Shown piece by piece: positions 33,153 to 42,121 of a stretch of 64,000 nt of DNA. The notes under the pieces were generated by a model. That model did not search any database. It saw only the letters and a list, made by a program, of their open reading frames with translations, and was not told the DNA's origin. A program made the translations under genes and the position numbers. How positions within the stretch are numbered: position 1 is the first letter of the stretch; each line of letters opens with the position of its first letter. This stretch comes from Comamonadaceae bacterium. GTDB taxonomy: Bacteria; Pseudomonadota; Gammaproteobacteria; Burkholderiales; Burkholderiaceae_C. Location: NCBI GenBank assembly GCA_027490925.1, contig JAIXXF010000025.1, forward strand, positions 1 to 64,000, given 5' to 3'.

Positions 33153-33734
33153 GTGGTGGTCGACGGGCTGCGGGCACTGACCCGGCAGTTTCCCCGAGCG
33201 GGGCGGCTCACGCACATCGTTGTCCGGCCGCACAAACGCGGCCTAGCCCAGAGCCTCACAGAGACCGACGCATTGGCAGAGCGCGGTCTGGTGGGCGACC
33301 GCCGCAGCACAGCGCCAATGGGGGGTCGGCGCGAGGTCACCCTGTTCCAAGCCGAGCATTTGCCTGTGGTGGCCGCTTTTCTGGGGCGTGACGATCTGTC
33401 GCCGCTGCTGTTGCGGCGCAACCTGGTGGTGTCCGGACTCAATTTGCTCGCGGCCCGGGCCCTGTTCAAAGACCAGCCGCTGGTGTTGTGCGTCGGTGAG
33501 GCGTGGCTGGAAATCACCGGTCCCTGCGAGCCGTGTTCGCACATGGAGGCGGTGTTGGGACCCGGCGGATACAACGCGATGCGCGGGCATGGCGGTCTGA
33601 CCGCCCGGGTGCTGCGCGGCGGACATGTGCGTGTGGGCGACGCGGTGGTCTGCGACCTTGCTGAATCAGCGAGCGTCACGGAGGATCGGGGTCTGGAGCA
33701 GAGGTCATCGCCTTCGCAGCCGCTCCTTTTTTAG
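33153..33734 (+). CDS. MOSC-domain protein
   Basis: MOSC proteins bind or transfer sulfur on the molybdenum cofactor or act on related ligands. The 193-residue product has the conserved GPCEPCSHMEAVLG segment, with the key cysteine, followed by GGYNAMRGHGGLTARVLRGG, and the earlier GLVGDRRSTAPMGGRREVTL. The GTG at 33153 was chosen because it gives the normal family beginning; the GTG at 33156 is equivalent and there is no clear ribosome site. The stop codon lies in a GCTCCT...AGGAGC hairpin. Confidence 0.85.
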   Translation: MVVDGLRALTRQFPRAGRLTHIVVRPHKRGLAQSLTETDALAERGLVGDRRSTAPMGGRREVTLFQAEHLPVVAAFLGRDDLSPLLLRRNLVVSGLNLLAARALFKDQPLVLCVGEAWLEITGPCEPCSHMEAVLGPGGYNAMRGHGGLTARVLRGGHVRVGDAVVCDLAESASVTEDRGLEQRSSPSQPLLF

Positions 33735-33874
33735 GAGCAATTGGACCAGATAACGCGTGGGCCAGGGCCTGTTTTGGTTTGAAAATGCGCTGTGCGGCGC
33801 TGACACACCGTTCCCAGGCCGAATTTCAAGCGGTGGGCGCACAATGGCCCACACCCATTTGGAGAGCGCGCGCC

Positions 33875-34192
33875 ATGTTGTACAAATTCAAATCGTCGGT
33901 CACCGGCGACCTGATCATGCTGGATCCCCATGGGCGCCAAGTGCTGGAGATCATTGGCAAAGCGCCGGGGCCGCAGGGCATCGTGTTGCCCGAGCAGATG
34001 CCCGCCGCACTGGCCGCGCTGGAGCGTGCCGTCGCCGCCGACGAGGCGCAGCGCCAAGCCGTTGACACCACAGAAGACGATGACCGCGCACCGCCGCCCA
34101 CCCCCGTGTCGTTGAAACAGCGCACGGTGCCGTTTGTGGACATGCTCAAGCGATGTGCCCAGGCCGACGTGCCGATCGTTTGGGGGGTTTGA
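33875..34192 (+). CDS. DUF1840-like protein
   Basis: Small 105-residue protein beginning LYKFKSSVTGDLIMLDPHGR, followed by GKAPGPQGIVLPEQMPAALA, which I recognise as the DUF1840 family common in betaproteobacteria. An acidic linker (TTEDDDRAP) precedes the C-terminal PFVDMLKRCAQADVPIVWG. GGAGAG lies upstream of the ATG. A stem-loop with T-run follows. Function unknown. Confidence 0.85.
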   Translation: MLYKFKSSVTGDLIMLDPHGRQVLEIIGKAPGPQGIVLPEQMPAALAALERAVAADEAQRQAVDTTEDDDRAPPPTPVSLKQRTVPFVDMLKRCAQADVPIVWGV

Positions 34193-34204
34193 TCGGTGGC
34201 CCCA

Positions 34205-34230
34205 AGCGCTCGCCTGTGGCGATCGCTTTT
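34205..34230 (+). terminator. Terminator after DUF1840-like gene
   Basis: AGCG-CT-CGCC / GGCG-AT-CGCT stem with one internal mismatch and a TGT loop, followed by TTTT. Confidence 0.6.
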
Positions 34231-34270
34231 CAAGTCAGTCTGCGGCAACGGGGCTTTTTCACCGGGCGTG

Positions 34271-34292
34271 AAAAAGGCGGCCGGAGCCGCCT
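34271..34292 (-). terminator. Terminator of Bug-type protein gene
   Basis: On the minus strand, AGGCGGC / GCCGCCT with a four-base loop is followed by TTTTT. It lies 137 bases downstream of the stop. Confidence 0.75.
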
Positions 34293-34428
34293 GACATGGG
34301 TGAAGTGGGGAATTGTTTACCGGTCGTTCACCAGCTGTTCGCGAGCCCGCTGTTCACGGGTCAGGTGACCTTTGGGCAGGTGTTGGCCACCCGCCCAATG
34401 GGCTACCAACCGTGCCAATCAGCGGACT

Positions 34429-35409
34429 TCAGTCGGCGTAAACGCCCGCTGCCTTGATGATGGGGCTCCACTTGGCGATTTCGGCCGCCACGAACTTCTT
34501 ATGTTCGGCAGGTTCCATGCGCTTGTCGGTCACGACCACTGCACCCAAACCTTCTTGTTTCTTGATGAATTCGGGGTCTTTCAACGCCGTCTTCAAGGCC
34601 TCATTGAGTTTGGTCGTCACCGCCGCGGGCGTGCCTTTGGGGGCGTACAGACCGTGCCAGATCGTGACTTGGAAGTTTTTCAGACCCGACTCTTCCAGCG
34701 TGGGCAGGTCTTTCAGCGCGGGCGTGGTCAGGCGCTTGCTGGTGGTCACTGCAAAAGCCTTGACTTTCTTGGCCTCAATCTGTGTGCTGGTGTTGGTGGT
34801 TTGGTCGCACATCAAGTCGATTTGGCCACCGATCAGGTCGGTCATGGCCGGTGCGGTGCCTTTGTACGGGATGGTGGTCATCTCGTTTTGCAGCGCGTTC
34901 TGGAACAGCAAACCACACAGGTGCGAGGCCGATCCAATGCCAGCGTTGCCCAAATTGACCTTGCCCTTGTTCTGCGTCAGCCAGGCGGTCAGCTCTTTGT
35001 AGTTGTTGGCGGGCATCGACGGCTTGGCGATCAGCGTCATGGGCACGTCGTTGATCATGCCGAGGTATTCGAAGTCGCTGTCGACCTTGAAAGGGATGTT
35101 GCGGACCAGGGTGGGCATGGTGGACATGCCGATGTGGTGCAGCAGCACGGTGTAGCCGTCGGGTGTGGCCTTCGCGACCTTGTTGGCGCCGATGGAGCCA
35201 CCCGCGCCAGCGGCGTTGTCCACTACCACGCTGGTGCCCCCCAAGGGCTTGCGCAACGCTTCGGCCAAGTCACGGGCCACGCGGTCCGTTGGGCCGCCCG
35301 CGCTGAACGGCACCACGATGGTGATGATCTTGTCTTTGGCGGGAAAGTCGTCGGCGTGGGCACCGAAAGCGGCCAGGCTGAGCGCAGTCAGCGCGAATAG
35401 AGATTTCAT
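34429..35409 (-). CDS. Tripartite tricarboxylate (Bug/TctC) substrate-binding protein
   Basis: Periplasmic solute receptor of 326 residues. Sec signal at 1-19 (SLFALTALSLAAFGAHA). The Bug hallmark VVPFSAGGPTDRVARDLAEA follows, then VVVDNAAGAGGSIGANKVAK and GYTVLLHHIG, with the late GLYAPKGTPAAVTTKLNEAL. No tctA or tctB membrane genes are nearby, so it is an orphan, as is usual for the expanded Bug family in Burkholderiales. It follows the acyl-activating enzyme gene on the same strand after 258 bases and may bind a related organic acid. Confidence 0.92.
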   Translation of the reverse strand: MKSLFALTALSLAAFGAHADDFPAKDKIITIVVPFSAGGPTDRVARDLAEALRKPLGGTSVVVDNAAGAGGSIGANKVAKATPDGYTVLLHHIGMSTMPTLVRNIPFKVDSDFEYLGMINDVPMTLIAKPSMPANNYKELTAWLTQNKGKVNLGNAGIGSASHLCGLLFQNALQNEMTTIPYKGTAPAMTDLIGGQIDLMCDQTTNTSTQIEAKKVKAFAVTTSKRLTTPALKDLPTLEESGLKNFQVTIWHGLYAPKGTPAAVTTKLNEALKTALKDPEFIKKQEGLGAVVVTDKRMEPAEHKKFVAAEIAKWSPIIKAAGVYAD

Positions 35410-35667
35410 GGTGGGTGTCTCCAATGTCGAAAGGTCACGGATGGTAGCGCCGCGCCCCCACCCAGGCATCGCGGGAAATACGTAGCCACGCGCCCCAGTG
35501 GGTCAACCGATAAGGGCGCGGTCGGGCGTCAGGCTGCGACGGAAGCCGGGCAATGGATGACGAGTGCTGACAGTCGAGCCCGTGACGTGTCAGAAACAGC
35601 CCGACGGGCAAGCGCTTGGTCGACCAGCTCCATTGGTTCCCATTCGGTCCAGGCCGTTGGGGGGGCC

Positions 35668-36915
35668 TCACTTGTAGCTGCGGGCGTCTTCGATGACCTT
35701 GCCGTCGTTGGGCAAGCTGCCCGGGCTGACCAGTTCGACCTGTCCACGCAGCTTGGTCACATCGCGAATCGCGTCGCCCAGCCGGCCGGGCAAGTCGCCC
35801 GCTGCGCTTTGGGTTTCCACCCTCAGCGTCATGCTGTCGTTGGCCATTTCGCCAGACACCACCAAACGGGCCTTGACCACCTCAGGAAAGCGCTTGGCGA
35901 TGTCGGCGATCTGGCCCGGATGCACAAACATGCCCCGTACTTTGGTGGTTTGGTCGGCGCGTCCCATCCAGCCTTTGATGCGGGTGTTGGTGCGACCAGT
36001 CGGACAGGTGCCGGGCAGCACTGCAGACAGGTCGCCGGTACCAAAACGGATCAGCGGATAGTCGCGGTTGAAGGTGGTGACCACCAGTTCCCCCACCTCG
36101 CCTTCGGGCACCGGGTCGCCGGTGCCAGGTCGAACGATTTCCACCAGAACACCTTCATCGAGCACCAGGCCCTCACGCGCAGGGGTTTCGTACGCGATCA
36201 GGCCAAGGTCGGCGGTCGCATAGCACTGGTAGGCATCCACGCCGTGGTCGCGGAACCAGTCGCGCAGGCTGGGTGGGCACGCTTCGCCAGACACCAGCGC
36301 TTTTTTGAGCGTGGGCACCGGCACTCCGAGTTCGGCCGCTTTTTCGAGAATGATCTTGAGGAAGCTCGGTGTTCCGGCGTAGCCCGAGGGCTTGAGCTCC
36401 GCCATGGCCTGCACCTGCTGCTCGGTCTGGCCCGTGCCACCGGGGAACACCGTGCAACCCAGAAAGTGCGCACCGGTCTCCATCATGGAGCCTGCAGGCA
36501 CGAAGTGGTAGCTGAAGCAGTTGTGCACCAACTCGCCGGGGCGAAAGCCCGCCGCGAACAGCGCGCGGGCTACGCGCCAGTAGTCCTGGCGATGGCCTTC
36601 CGGCTCGTACAAGGTGCCAGGGCTGGCGAACACGCGTGGCATGCCCGCGCCATATCGCACGGTGGCAAAACCGCCGAACACGTCGGTTGCGCGGTGTTGC
36701 TTTTGTTGTTCAAGCAGCTCGTATTTGCGGGTGACGGGCAACCGAGCCAGGGCTTCGCGGCTGGTCACCGTGGCCGGGTCCACATCGGCAAACAGCCGCG
36801 CCGCAGCGGTGGCGTTTTCTTTGGCGTGGCCGATCAGCCAAGGCAGGGCAGCGGCCAGCGAGGCCTCGCGTTCGGCCGGGTCGCGGGTTTCCAGGGGATC
36901 GAAAAAATCGTTCAT
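35668..36915 (-). CDS. Phenylacetate-CoA ligase-like adenylate-forming enzyme
   Basis: Member of the PaaK-like ANL enzymes, 415 residues. Conserved parts include YHFVPAGSMMETGAHFLGC, the FPGGTGQTEQQVQAM segment, YATADLGLIAYE and the hinge region RIKGWMGRADQTTKVRGMFV. The usual Ser/Thr/Gly P-loop (SSGTTGKP in PaaK) is replaced by FASPGTLYEPEGH, which occupies its place, so ATP binding may differ. It is the last gene of the minus-strand liv operon, 14 bases after livF. The substrate is likely an aromatic or other organic acid imported by the system; this is inference. Confidence 0.85.
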   Translation of the reverse strand: MNDFFDPLETRDPAEREASLAAALPWLIGHAKENATAAARLFADVDPATVTSREALARLPVTRKYELLEQQKQHRATDVFGGFATVRYGAGMPRVFASPGTLYEPEGHRQDYWRVARALFAAGFRPGELVHNCFSYHFVPAGSMMETGAHFLGCTVFPGGTGQTEQQVQAMAELKPSGYAGTPSFLKIILEKAAELGVPVPTLKKALVSGEACPPSLRDWFRDHGVDAYQCYATADLGLIAYETPAREGLVLDEGVLVEIVRPGTGDPVPEGEVGELVVTTFNRDYPLIRFGTGDLSAVLPGTCPTGRTNTRIKGWMGRADQTTKVRGMFVHPGQIADIAKRFPEVVKARLVVSGEMANDSMTLRVETQSAAGDLPGRLGDAIRDVTKLRGQVELVSPGSLPNDGKVIEDARSYK

Positions 36916-36929
36916 GCTGTTGCCCTGTT

Positions 36930-37739
36930 TCAAGCCAGCCAGCGCTTGCGGCGTTTGTAGCTCTTCACGTCTTTGAACGACTTGCGCTCGTCACCGCCCA
37001 CGCCGAGGTAAAACTCTTTCACGTCTTCGTTGCTGGCCAAGTCTTTTGCGGCACCGTCCATGACCACGCGACCCGACTCCATGATGTAGCCGTAATCGGC
37101 GTAACGAAGCGCCATGTTGGTGTTTTGTTCGGCCAACAAGAACGTGACTTTCTCTTTGACGTTCAGGTCTTTGACGATCTCGAACACCTCTTCCACGATC
37201 TGTGGCGCCAAGCCCATGGAAGGCTCGTCGAGCAAGACCATGCTGGGGTTGGCCATCAGCGCCCGACCGATCGCACACATCTGCTGCTCACCGCCTGAGG
37301 TGTAAGCCGCCTGCGAGGCTTTGCGGGTCTTGAGCCGGGGGAAATAGTTGTACACCTTCTCCAGGTTGTGGGCGATCTCGGCCTTGCTGGTGCGGGTATA
37401 GGAACCGGTGAGCAGGTTCTCTTCGATCGTCAAGTGCGCAAAGCAGTGGCGACCTTCCATCACCTGAACTACGCCGCGCTGCACCAGATCGGCGGGCGAC
37501 AGGTTTTCGATGCGTTCACCGCGCAACTCGATGGAGCCTTTGGTGACTTCGCCACGCTCGCCGCGCAAGAGATTGGAAATTGCACGCAGCGTGGTGGTTT
37601 TGCCTGCGCCGTTGCCGCCGAGGATGGCCACGATGCCGCCTTCAGGAACGGTCAGGGACACGCCTTTGAGCACCAAGATCACGTGGTTGTAAATGACCTC
37701 GATGCCGTTGACGTTGAGAACAATGTTGGGTGCAGTCAT
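36930..37739 (-). CDS. Liv-type ABC transporter ATPase (LivF, second locus)
   Basis: ATPase of the second Liv importer, 269 residues. It has canonical Walker [12 protein letters not shown], signature TSGGEQQMCAIGRAL and Walker B SMVLLDEPSMGLAP, in contrast to the Arg variant of the first locus. The segment VVQVMEGRHCFAHLTIEENL is typical of LivF. The C-terminus carries a basic extension (DVKSYKRRKRWLA). It lies 106 bases downstream of the binding-protein gene. Confidence 0.93.
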   Translation of the reverse strand: MTAPNIVLNVNGIEVIYNHVILVLKGVSLTVPEGGIVAILGGNGAGKTTTLRAISNLLRGERGEVTKGSIELRGERIENLSPADLVQRGVVQVMEGRHCFAHLTIEENLLTGSYTRTSKAEIAHNLEKVYNYFPRLKTRKASQAAYTSGGEQQMCAIGRALMANPSMVLLDEPSMGLAPQIVEEVFEIVKDLNVKEKVTFLLAEQNTNMALRYADYGYIMESGRVVMDGAAKDLASNEDVKEFYLGVGGDERKSFKDVKSYKRRKRWLA

Positions 37740-37845
37740 GTTGGTGGGGGGTTGAAAGCTCAAGTCAGTGTCGCGTGCGGCGCTGGCTTGAGGCCTCCCG
37801 CGAGGAAGGCCGAATGCCCCCCGCGCCAGGCGGGGGGACAGAGGG

Positions 37846-39165
37846 TCAAGATTGGCAGTCTTCTGCGCTGCGGCGGGTGATCTTCTTCTCAGCGGCGTAC
37901 TTGTCGGCAGCGGCTTTGACCATCGGGTTGATGATCTGCTCGTCGCCTTGGTACCAGTCAGAGGTGAAGTTCCAGTTCTTGCCGTCCCAGGTCTGAACGC
38001 GGGCCCAGGCCGCGCCCATGTGGTCTTTGCAAGAAGTGGCAATGGGGCGCAGCACGCCAGCGAAGCCAGCAGCGTCCAGTTTGGCCTGCGTCAGGTTCAG
38101 GTTTTCAAGACCCCAGCGCACTTGCTCGCCGTTCATGTGCTTGCCCTTGCCAAAGCGCTCTTGGGCGCGCTTCACGCCCTCAACCGCCAGATAGGCACCA
38201 AACACACCGCGCATGTAGAGCACTTGGCCCACTTCGTCTTTCGGGCCCGTACCCTGGCCTTTGGCGTGCACCACGTCCAAAATCTCTTTCACAACCTTGG
38301 CATCGTAAGCAGGGCCGTGCTGCAGGGCCAGTGCGTTGTAGCCTTTGGAGGCGTCGCCCACGTCGCGGACGTCGGGCTCGGCACCCGCCCACCACACGCC
38401 GTACATCTTTTCACGCGGGAAGCCAGTGGCCTGTGCCTCTTTGATGGCGGTGGAGTTCATCACGCCCCAGCCCCACAGGAACACGTAGTCCGGGCGGTTC
38501 TGGCGCACTTGCAGCCAGGCGGCTTTTTGTTCCACGCCTGGGTGTGTCACTGGCAGCAGTTGCAGGCTGAAACCGTGGGCCGCTGCGCGCTCTTGCAGCA
38601 GTGGGATCGGCTCTTTGCCATACGGGCTGTCGTGGTAGACCAGCGCGACCTTCTTGCCCTTGAGCTTGTCAAAGCCGCCTTCTTTCTTGGCGATGTGCTG
38701 AACCAGCACGTCGGCCGCCACCCAATAGGTGCCGGTCAGCGGGAAGTTCCACTTGAACACGCCACCATCGGCCGATTCGCTGCGGCCATAGCCAGCGGTG
38801 ATCAGAGGGATCTTGTCGCCAGGGGCTTTCTCGGTCAACGCGAAGGTGATGCCGGTCGACAGCGGCTGGAAGGTGGTGGCGCCACCGTTTTTACCTTTGA
38901 GGCGCTCGTAGCACTCCACGCCACGGTCGGTGGCGTAGGCGGTTTCGCACTCTTCATAGGTGATCTTGATGCCGTTCAGCGCGTTCTTGGCCGCGGCCAG
39001 CTTGAGGTAATCCACATAGCCGTTGGCAAAGGGCACGCCGTTGGCGGCGTAAGCACCAGTGCGGTAAGCCAATACCGGGAAGAACTGTTCCTTCGACTGT
39101 GCGAAGGCGGACGTGATGCCCGCAGCAGCCATGGTGGCGGCCAGAACGATGTGGCGAAGCTTCAT
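37846..39165 (-). CDS. Liv-type ABC transporter substrate-binding protein (second locus)
   Basis: Periplasmic receptor of 439 residues, longer than classical LivJ (about 370). Signal peptide at 1-22 (IVLAATMAAAGITSAFAQS). The mature part has a family-6 binding-protein fold with LAYRTGAYAANGVPFANGYV, KVALVYHDSPYGKEPIPLLQ and YVFLWGWGVMNSTAIKEAQ. This subgroup is often found with acyl-CoA ligases in Burkholderiales. AAGGAGAG precedes the ATG at ideal spacing. A cysteine pair (YEECETAYATDRGVECYE) may form a disulfide. Confidence 0.92.
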   Translation of the reverse strand: MKLRHIVLAATMAAAGITSAFAQSKEQFFPVLAYRTGAYAANGVPFANGYVDYLKLAAAKNALNGIKITYEECETAYATDRGVECYERLKGKNGGATTFQPLSTGITFALTEKAPGDKIPLITAGYGRSESADGGVFKWNFPLTGTYWVAADVLVQHIAKKEGGFDKLKGKKVALVYHDSPYGKEPIPLLQERAAAHGFSLQLLPVTHPGVEQKAAWLQVRQNRPDYVFLWGWGVMNSTAIKEAQATGFPREKMYGVWWAGAEPDVRDVGDASKGYNALALQHGPAYDAKVVKEILDVVHAKGQGTGPKDEVGQVLYMRGVFGAYLAVEGVKRAQERFGKGKHMNGEQVRWGLENLNLTQAKLDAAGFAGVLRPIATSCKDHMGAAWARVQTWDGKNWNFTSDWYQGDEQIINPMVKAAADKYAAEKKITRRSAEDCQS

Positions 39166-39289
39166 GAGTCTCTCCTTAAAAAATCAACAAAGCAAACTAG
39201 TAAACCTGCGAACCCCATGCCTGTCATTAGGGCTTGCAAGTAAGTGATAGCGATAGGCGGTCGATTGCAGCGGTAAGAATCCACCCGGT

Positions 39290-40366
39290 TCAGTGCGGGA
39301 ACGGCCAAAGCCGCAGCTTCTGTTTGCCGATGCTCCAGAGTTTGGCCAAGCCGTGGGGCTCCACGATCAGGAACCACACGATGAGTGCGCCGAACACCAT
39401 GAACTCGAAGTGCGACACTGTGGCGGTGTCCACTTGAATGCCGAACAAGCCGCCGACCCACGGCAGGAACTGGTTCAGAAAGATCGGCAGGATCACGATA
39501 AAGGCCGCGCCGAAGAAAGCGCCCATGATGGAACCCAATCCACCAATGATCACGATAAACAGCAGCTGGAAAGACCGGTCGACCGAGAACGCAGCGGGTT
39601 CCCAAGAGCCCAGGTAAATGAAGGCCCAGAGCGCCCCCGCCACACCGACGATGAACGAGCTCACGGCGAACGCCGACAACTTGGCATACATCGGGCGGAT
39701 GCCGATCACCGCCGCCGCCACGTCCATGTCGCGGATCGCCATCCACTCGCGGCCAATGGCGCTGCGGACCAGGTTCTTGGCCATCAAGCCAAACACGATC
39801 AGAAACACCAGGCAGAACAAGTACTTCTGCAGCGGGGTGTCGATTTCCAGGCCCATCACCTGCAGGTTGGACACCGAGGCTGTGCCAGACGACGAGTTGT
39901 TGGTGAACCACTTGATGCGCAAAAACATCCAGTCGCAAAAGAACTGCGCGGCCAGCGTGGCGATGGCCAGGTACAAGCCCTTCACCCGCAAGCTGGGGAT
40001 GCCAAACAGCATGCCGACCGCGGTCGCAGCCACGCCCCCGAGCAGAATGGCCGGCACCAAGGGCATGCCGTCGACGCGGATCATGAAGTTGTACGCCGCG
40101 TAGGCCCCCACCGCCATGAAGGCACCGGAGCCAATCGAGATCTGGCCGCAGTAGCCGACCAAGATGTTCACACCCAGTGCGGCGAGCGACAGGATCACGA
40201 ACGGGATGATGATGGCGCGCAGCATGTACTCGTCGGCCAGAAAGGGCACGCCGATCAGGGCGAACGCGATCAGGGCCAACACCGCCCAGCGGTCTTGGGC
40301 GATCGGGAAGATTTGCAGGTCGGCCTTGTAAGTGGTTTTGAACTGGCCGTTTTCGCGGTAAAACAT
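39290..40366 (-). CDS. Liv-type ABC transporter permease (LivM, second locus)
   Basis: Permease of 358 residues with about ten hydrophobic segments. LivM landmarks are LGVNILVGYCGQISIGSGAF, SLRVKGLYLAIATLAAQFF, the loop MAIRDMDVAAAVIGIRPMYA and IVIIGGLGSIMGAFFGAAFI. A 24-residue polar N-terminus precedes the first segment. It follows livH after 27 bases and precedes the binding-protein gene by 124. Confidence 0.93.
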   Translation of the reverse strand: MFYRENGQFKTTYKADLQIFPIAQDRWAVLALIAFALIGVPFLADEYMLRAIIIPFVILSLAALGVNILVGYCGQISIGSGAFMAVGAYAAYNFMIRVDGMPLVPAILLGGVAATAVGMLFGIPSLRVKGLYLAIATLAAQFFCDWMFLRIKWFTNNSSSGTASVSNLQVMGLEIDTPLQKYLFCLVFLIVFGLMAKNLVRSAIGREWMAIRDMDVAAAVIGIRPMYAKLSAFAVSSFIVGVAGALWAFIYLGSWEPAAFSVDRSFQLLFIVIIGGLGSIMGAFFGAAFIVILPIFLNQFLPWVGGLFGIQVDTATVSHFEFMVFGALIVWFLIVEPHGLAKLWSIGKQKLRLWPFPH

Positions 40367-40393
40367 AAATTTCCTATCTCAAACGGTGCCGAC

Positions 40394-41323
40394 TCACACG
40401 CGGTCGATGATTTTTTCGCCGAACAAGCCCTGCGGGCGGAACAGCAGGAACACCAGCGCCAGCACATAAGCGAACCAAATCTCGATGCCGCCACCGACAT
40501 AGGGGCCGAGGTACACCTCTGACAGCTTCTCGCCCACCCCGATGATCAGACCGCCGACGATGGCGCCCGGCACCGAGGTCAGCCCGCCCAGGATCAACAC
40601 CGGCAGGGCACGCAAGGCGACCGTGGCCAGGGTGAACTGCACCGACAGCTTGGAGCCCCAAATGATGCCCGCCACCAGTGCCACCATGCCCGCAACGCAC
40701 CACACGATGACCCAGATGCGGTTCAGCGGGATGCCAATGGACTGTGCCGCCTGGTGGTCGTCGGCCACCGCGCGCAGCGCACGGCCGGTGGAGGTTTTCT
40801 GGAAGAAAAGGGTCAGCAAGGTGACCAAGACCACGGCGATGCCTGCGGCCACCATGTCTTCTTTGCTCAGCAGCACACCCCCGTCAAATACCGACTGGAA
40901 CGCGATCAACGGCTCTTTGGGCATGCCCACGTTGATCTGGTAAATCTGGCTGCCGAACAACGTCTGACCAAAGCCCTCGAGGAAGTAGGTGATGCCCAGC
41001 GTGGCCATCAGCAGCGTCGCGCCTTCCTGGTTCACGAGGTGACGCAAGACCAGGCGCTCCACCAGCCAGGCCAGGGCGAACATCATCAGCGCGGAAATGA
41101 TGAAAGCGGCCACGTTGGCGAACAGGAGGCTTTCGATGCCGGTCCACTTGGGGATCCATTCCGAGAAGCGGGCCATGGCCAGTGCGGCGAACAGCACCAT
41201 CGCGCCTTGTGCGAAGTTGAACACGCCAGACGCTTTGAAGATCAGCACGAAGCCGAGCGCCACCAGCGAATAAAGCATGCCGACCATCAGGCCGCTGAAA
41301 AGGGTTTCGATGAAAAATGCCAT
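40394..41323 (-). CDS. Liv-type ABC transporter permease (LivH, second locus)
   Basis: Permease of 309 residues with about eight membrane segments. Typical parts are LFSGLMVGMLYSLVALGFVL, VFNFAQGAMVLFAALAMARF, VADDHQAAQSIGIPLNRIWV and VLILGGLTSVPGAIVGGLII. The start lies eight bases after livG. Confidence 0.93.
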   Translation of the reverse strand: MAFFIETLFSGLMVGMLYSLVALGFVLIFKASGVFNFAQGAMVLFAALAMARFSEWIPKWTGIESLLFANVAAFIISALMMFALAWLVERLVLRHLVNQEGATLLMATLGITYFLEGFGQTLFGSQIYQINVGMPKEPLIAFQSVFDGGVLLSKEDMVAAGIAVVLVTLLTLFFQKTSTGRALRAVADDHQAAQSIGIPLNRIWVIVWCVAGMVALVAGIIWGSKLSVQFTLATVALRALPVLILGGLTSVPGAIVGGLIIGVGEKLSEVYLGPYVGGGIEIWFAYVLALVFLLFRPQGLFGEKIIDRV

Positions 41324-41331
41324 GGTGTTGC

Positions 41332-42114
41332 TCAGTGACTGGTGCCGAGGTAGGCCCGGATGACGTCGGGGTTGGTGCGCACTTCTTGGGGGGTGCCGTC
41401 ACCGATCTTTTTGCCGTAATCGAGCACGACCACGCGGTCCGAGATGTCCATCACCACGCCCATGTCGTGCTCGATCAACACGATGGTGGTGCCGAACTCG
41501 TCGTTCACGTCGAGTACGAAGCGGCACATGTCCTGCTTTTCTTCCACGTTCATGCCCGCCATGGGTTCGTCGAGCAGCAACACCTTGGGTTCCAGCGCCA
41601 GCGCGCGGGCCAAGTCCACCCGCTTTTGCAGGCCGTAGGGGAGCTGTCCCACCGGGGTTTTGCGGTAGGCCTGGATTTCGAGGAAGTCGATGATCTTTTC
41701 GACGTACTCGCGGTGCGCGACTTCTTCACGTTCAGCCGGCCCGATGCGCAGCGCTTGCAGGAACAGGTTGCTTTTGATGCGCAGGTTGCGCCCGGTCATG
41801 ATGTTGTCCAGCACACTCATGCCTTTAAACAGGGCCAGGTTCTGGAAGGTCCGGGCGATGCCCATTTCAGCCACTTGGCGGCTGTTCATGTGCTTGAAGG
41901 TCTGCCCGCGAAAGTTGATGCTGCCTTCTTGCGGCGAGTACACGCCGTTGATGCAGTTCAGCATGGAGCTCTTGCCCGCTCCGTTGGGGCCGATGATGGC
42001 GCGGATCTCGTGCTCACGCACGTTGAACGAAATGTCAGTCAGTGCTTTCACACCGCCGAAGCGCAGGCTGATGTTGTTGACGTCGAGGATGACGTCGCCG
42101 ATTTTTTTGCTCAT
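41332..42114 (-). CDS. Liv-type ABC transporter ATPase (LivG, second locus)
   Basis: ATPase of 260 residues with Walker A GPNGAGKSS, signature LPYGLQKRVDLARAL, Walker B VLLLDEPMAGMN and switch histidine in VLIEHDMG. The LivG-specific insertion segment GIARTFQNLALFKGMSVLDN is present. It lies seven bases after the acyl-CoA ligase gene, so the two are tightly coupled. Confidence 0.93.
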   Translation of the reverse strand: MSKKIGDVILDVNNISLRFGGVKALTDISFNVREHEIRAIIGPNGAGKSSMLNCINGVYSPQEGSINFRGQTFKHMNSRQVAEMGIARTFQNLALFKGMSVLDNIMTGRNLRIKSNLFLQALRIGPAEREEVAHREYVEKIIDFLEIQAYRKTPVGQLPYGLQKRVDLARALALEPKVLLLDEPMAGMNVEEKQDMCRFVLDVNDEFGTTIVLIEHDMGVVMDISDRVVVLDYGKKIGDGTPQEVRTNPDVIRAYLGTSH

Positions 42115-42121
42115 GGTGTGT

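Noticed and set aside
33722-33738. GCTCCT-TTTTT-AGGAGC hairpin as terminator
   Set aside because: The T-run is in the loop, not after the stem, and the MOSC stop codon lies inside it.
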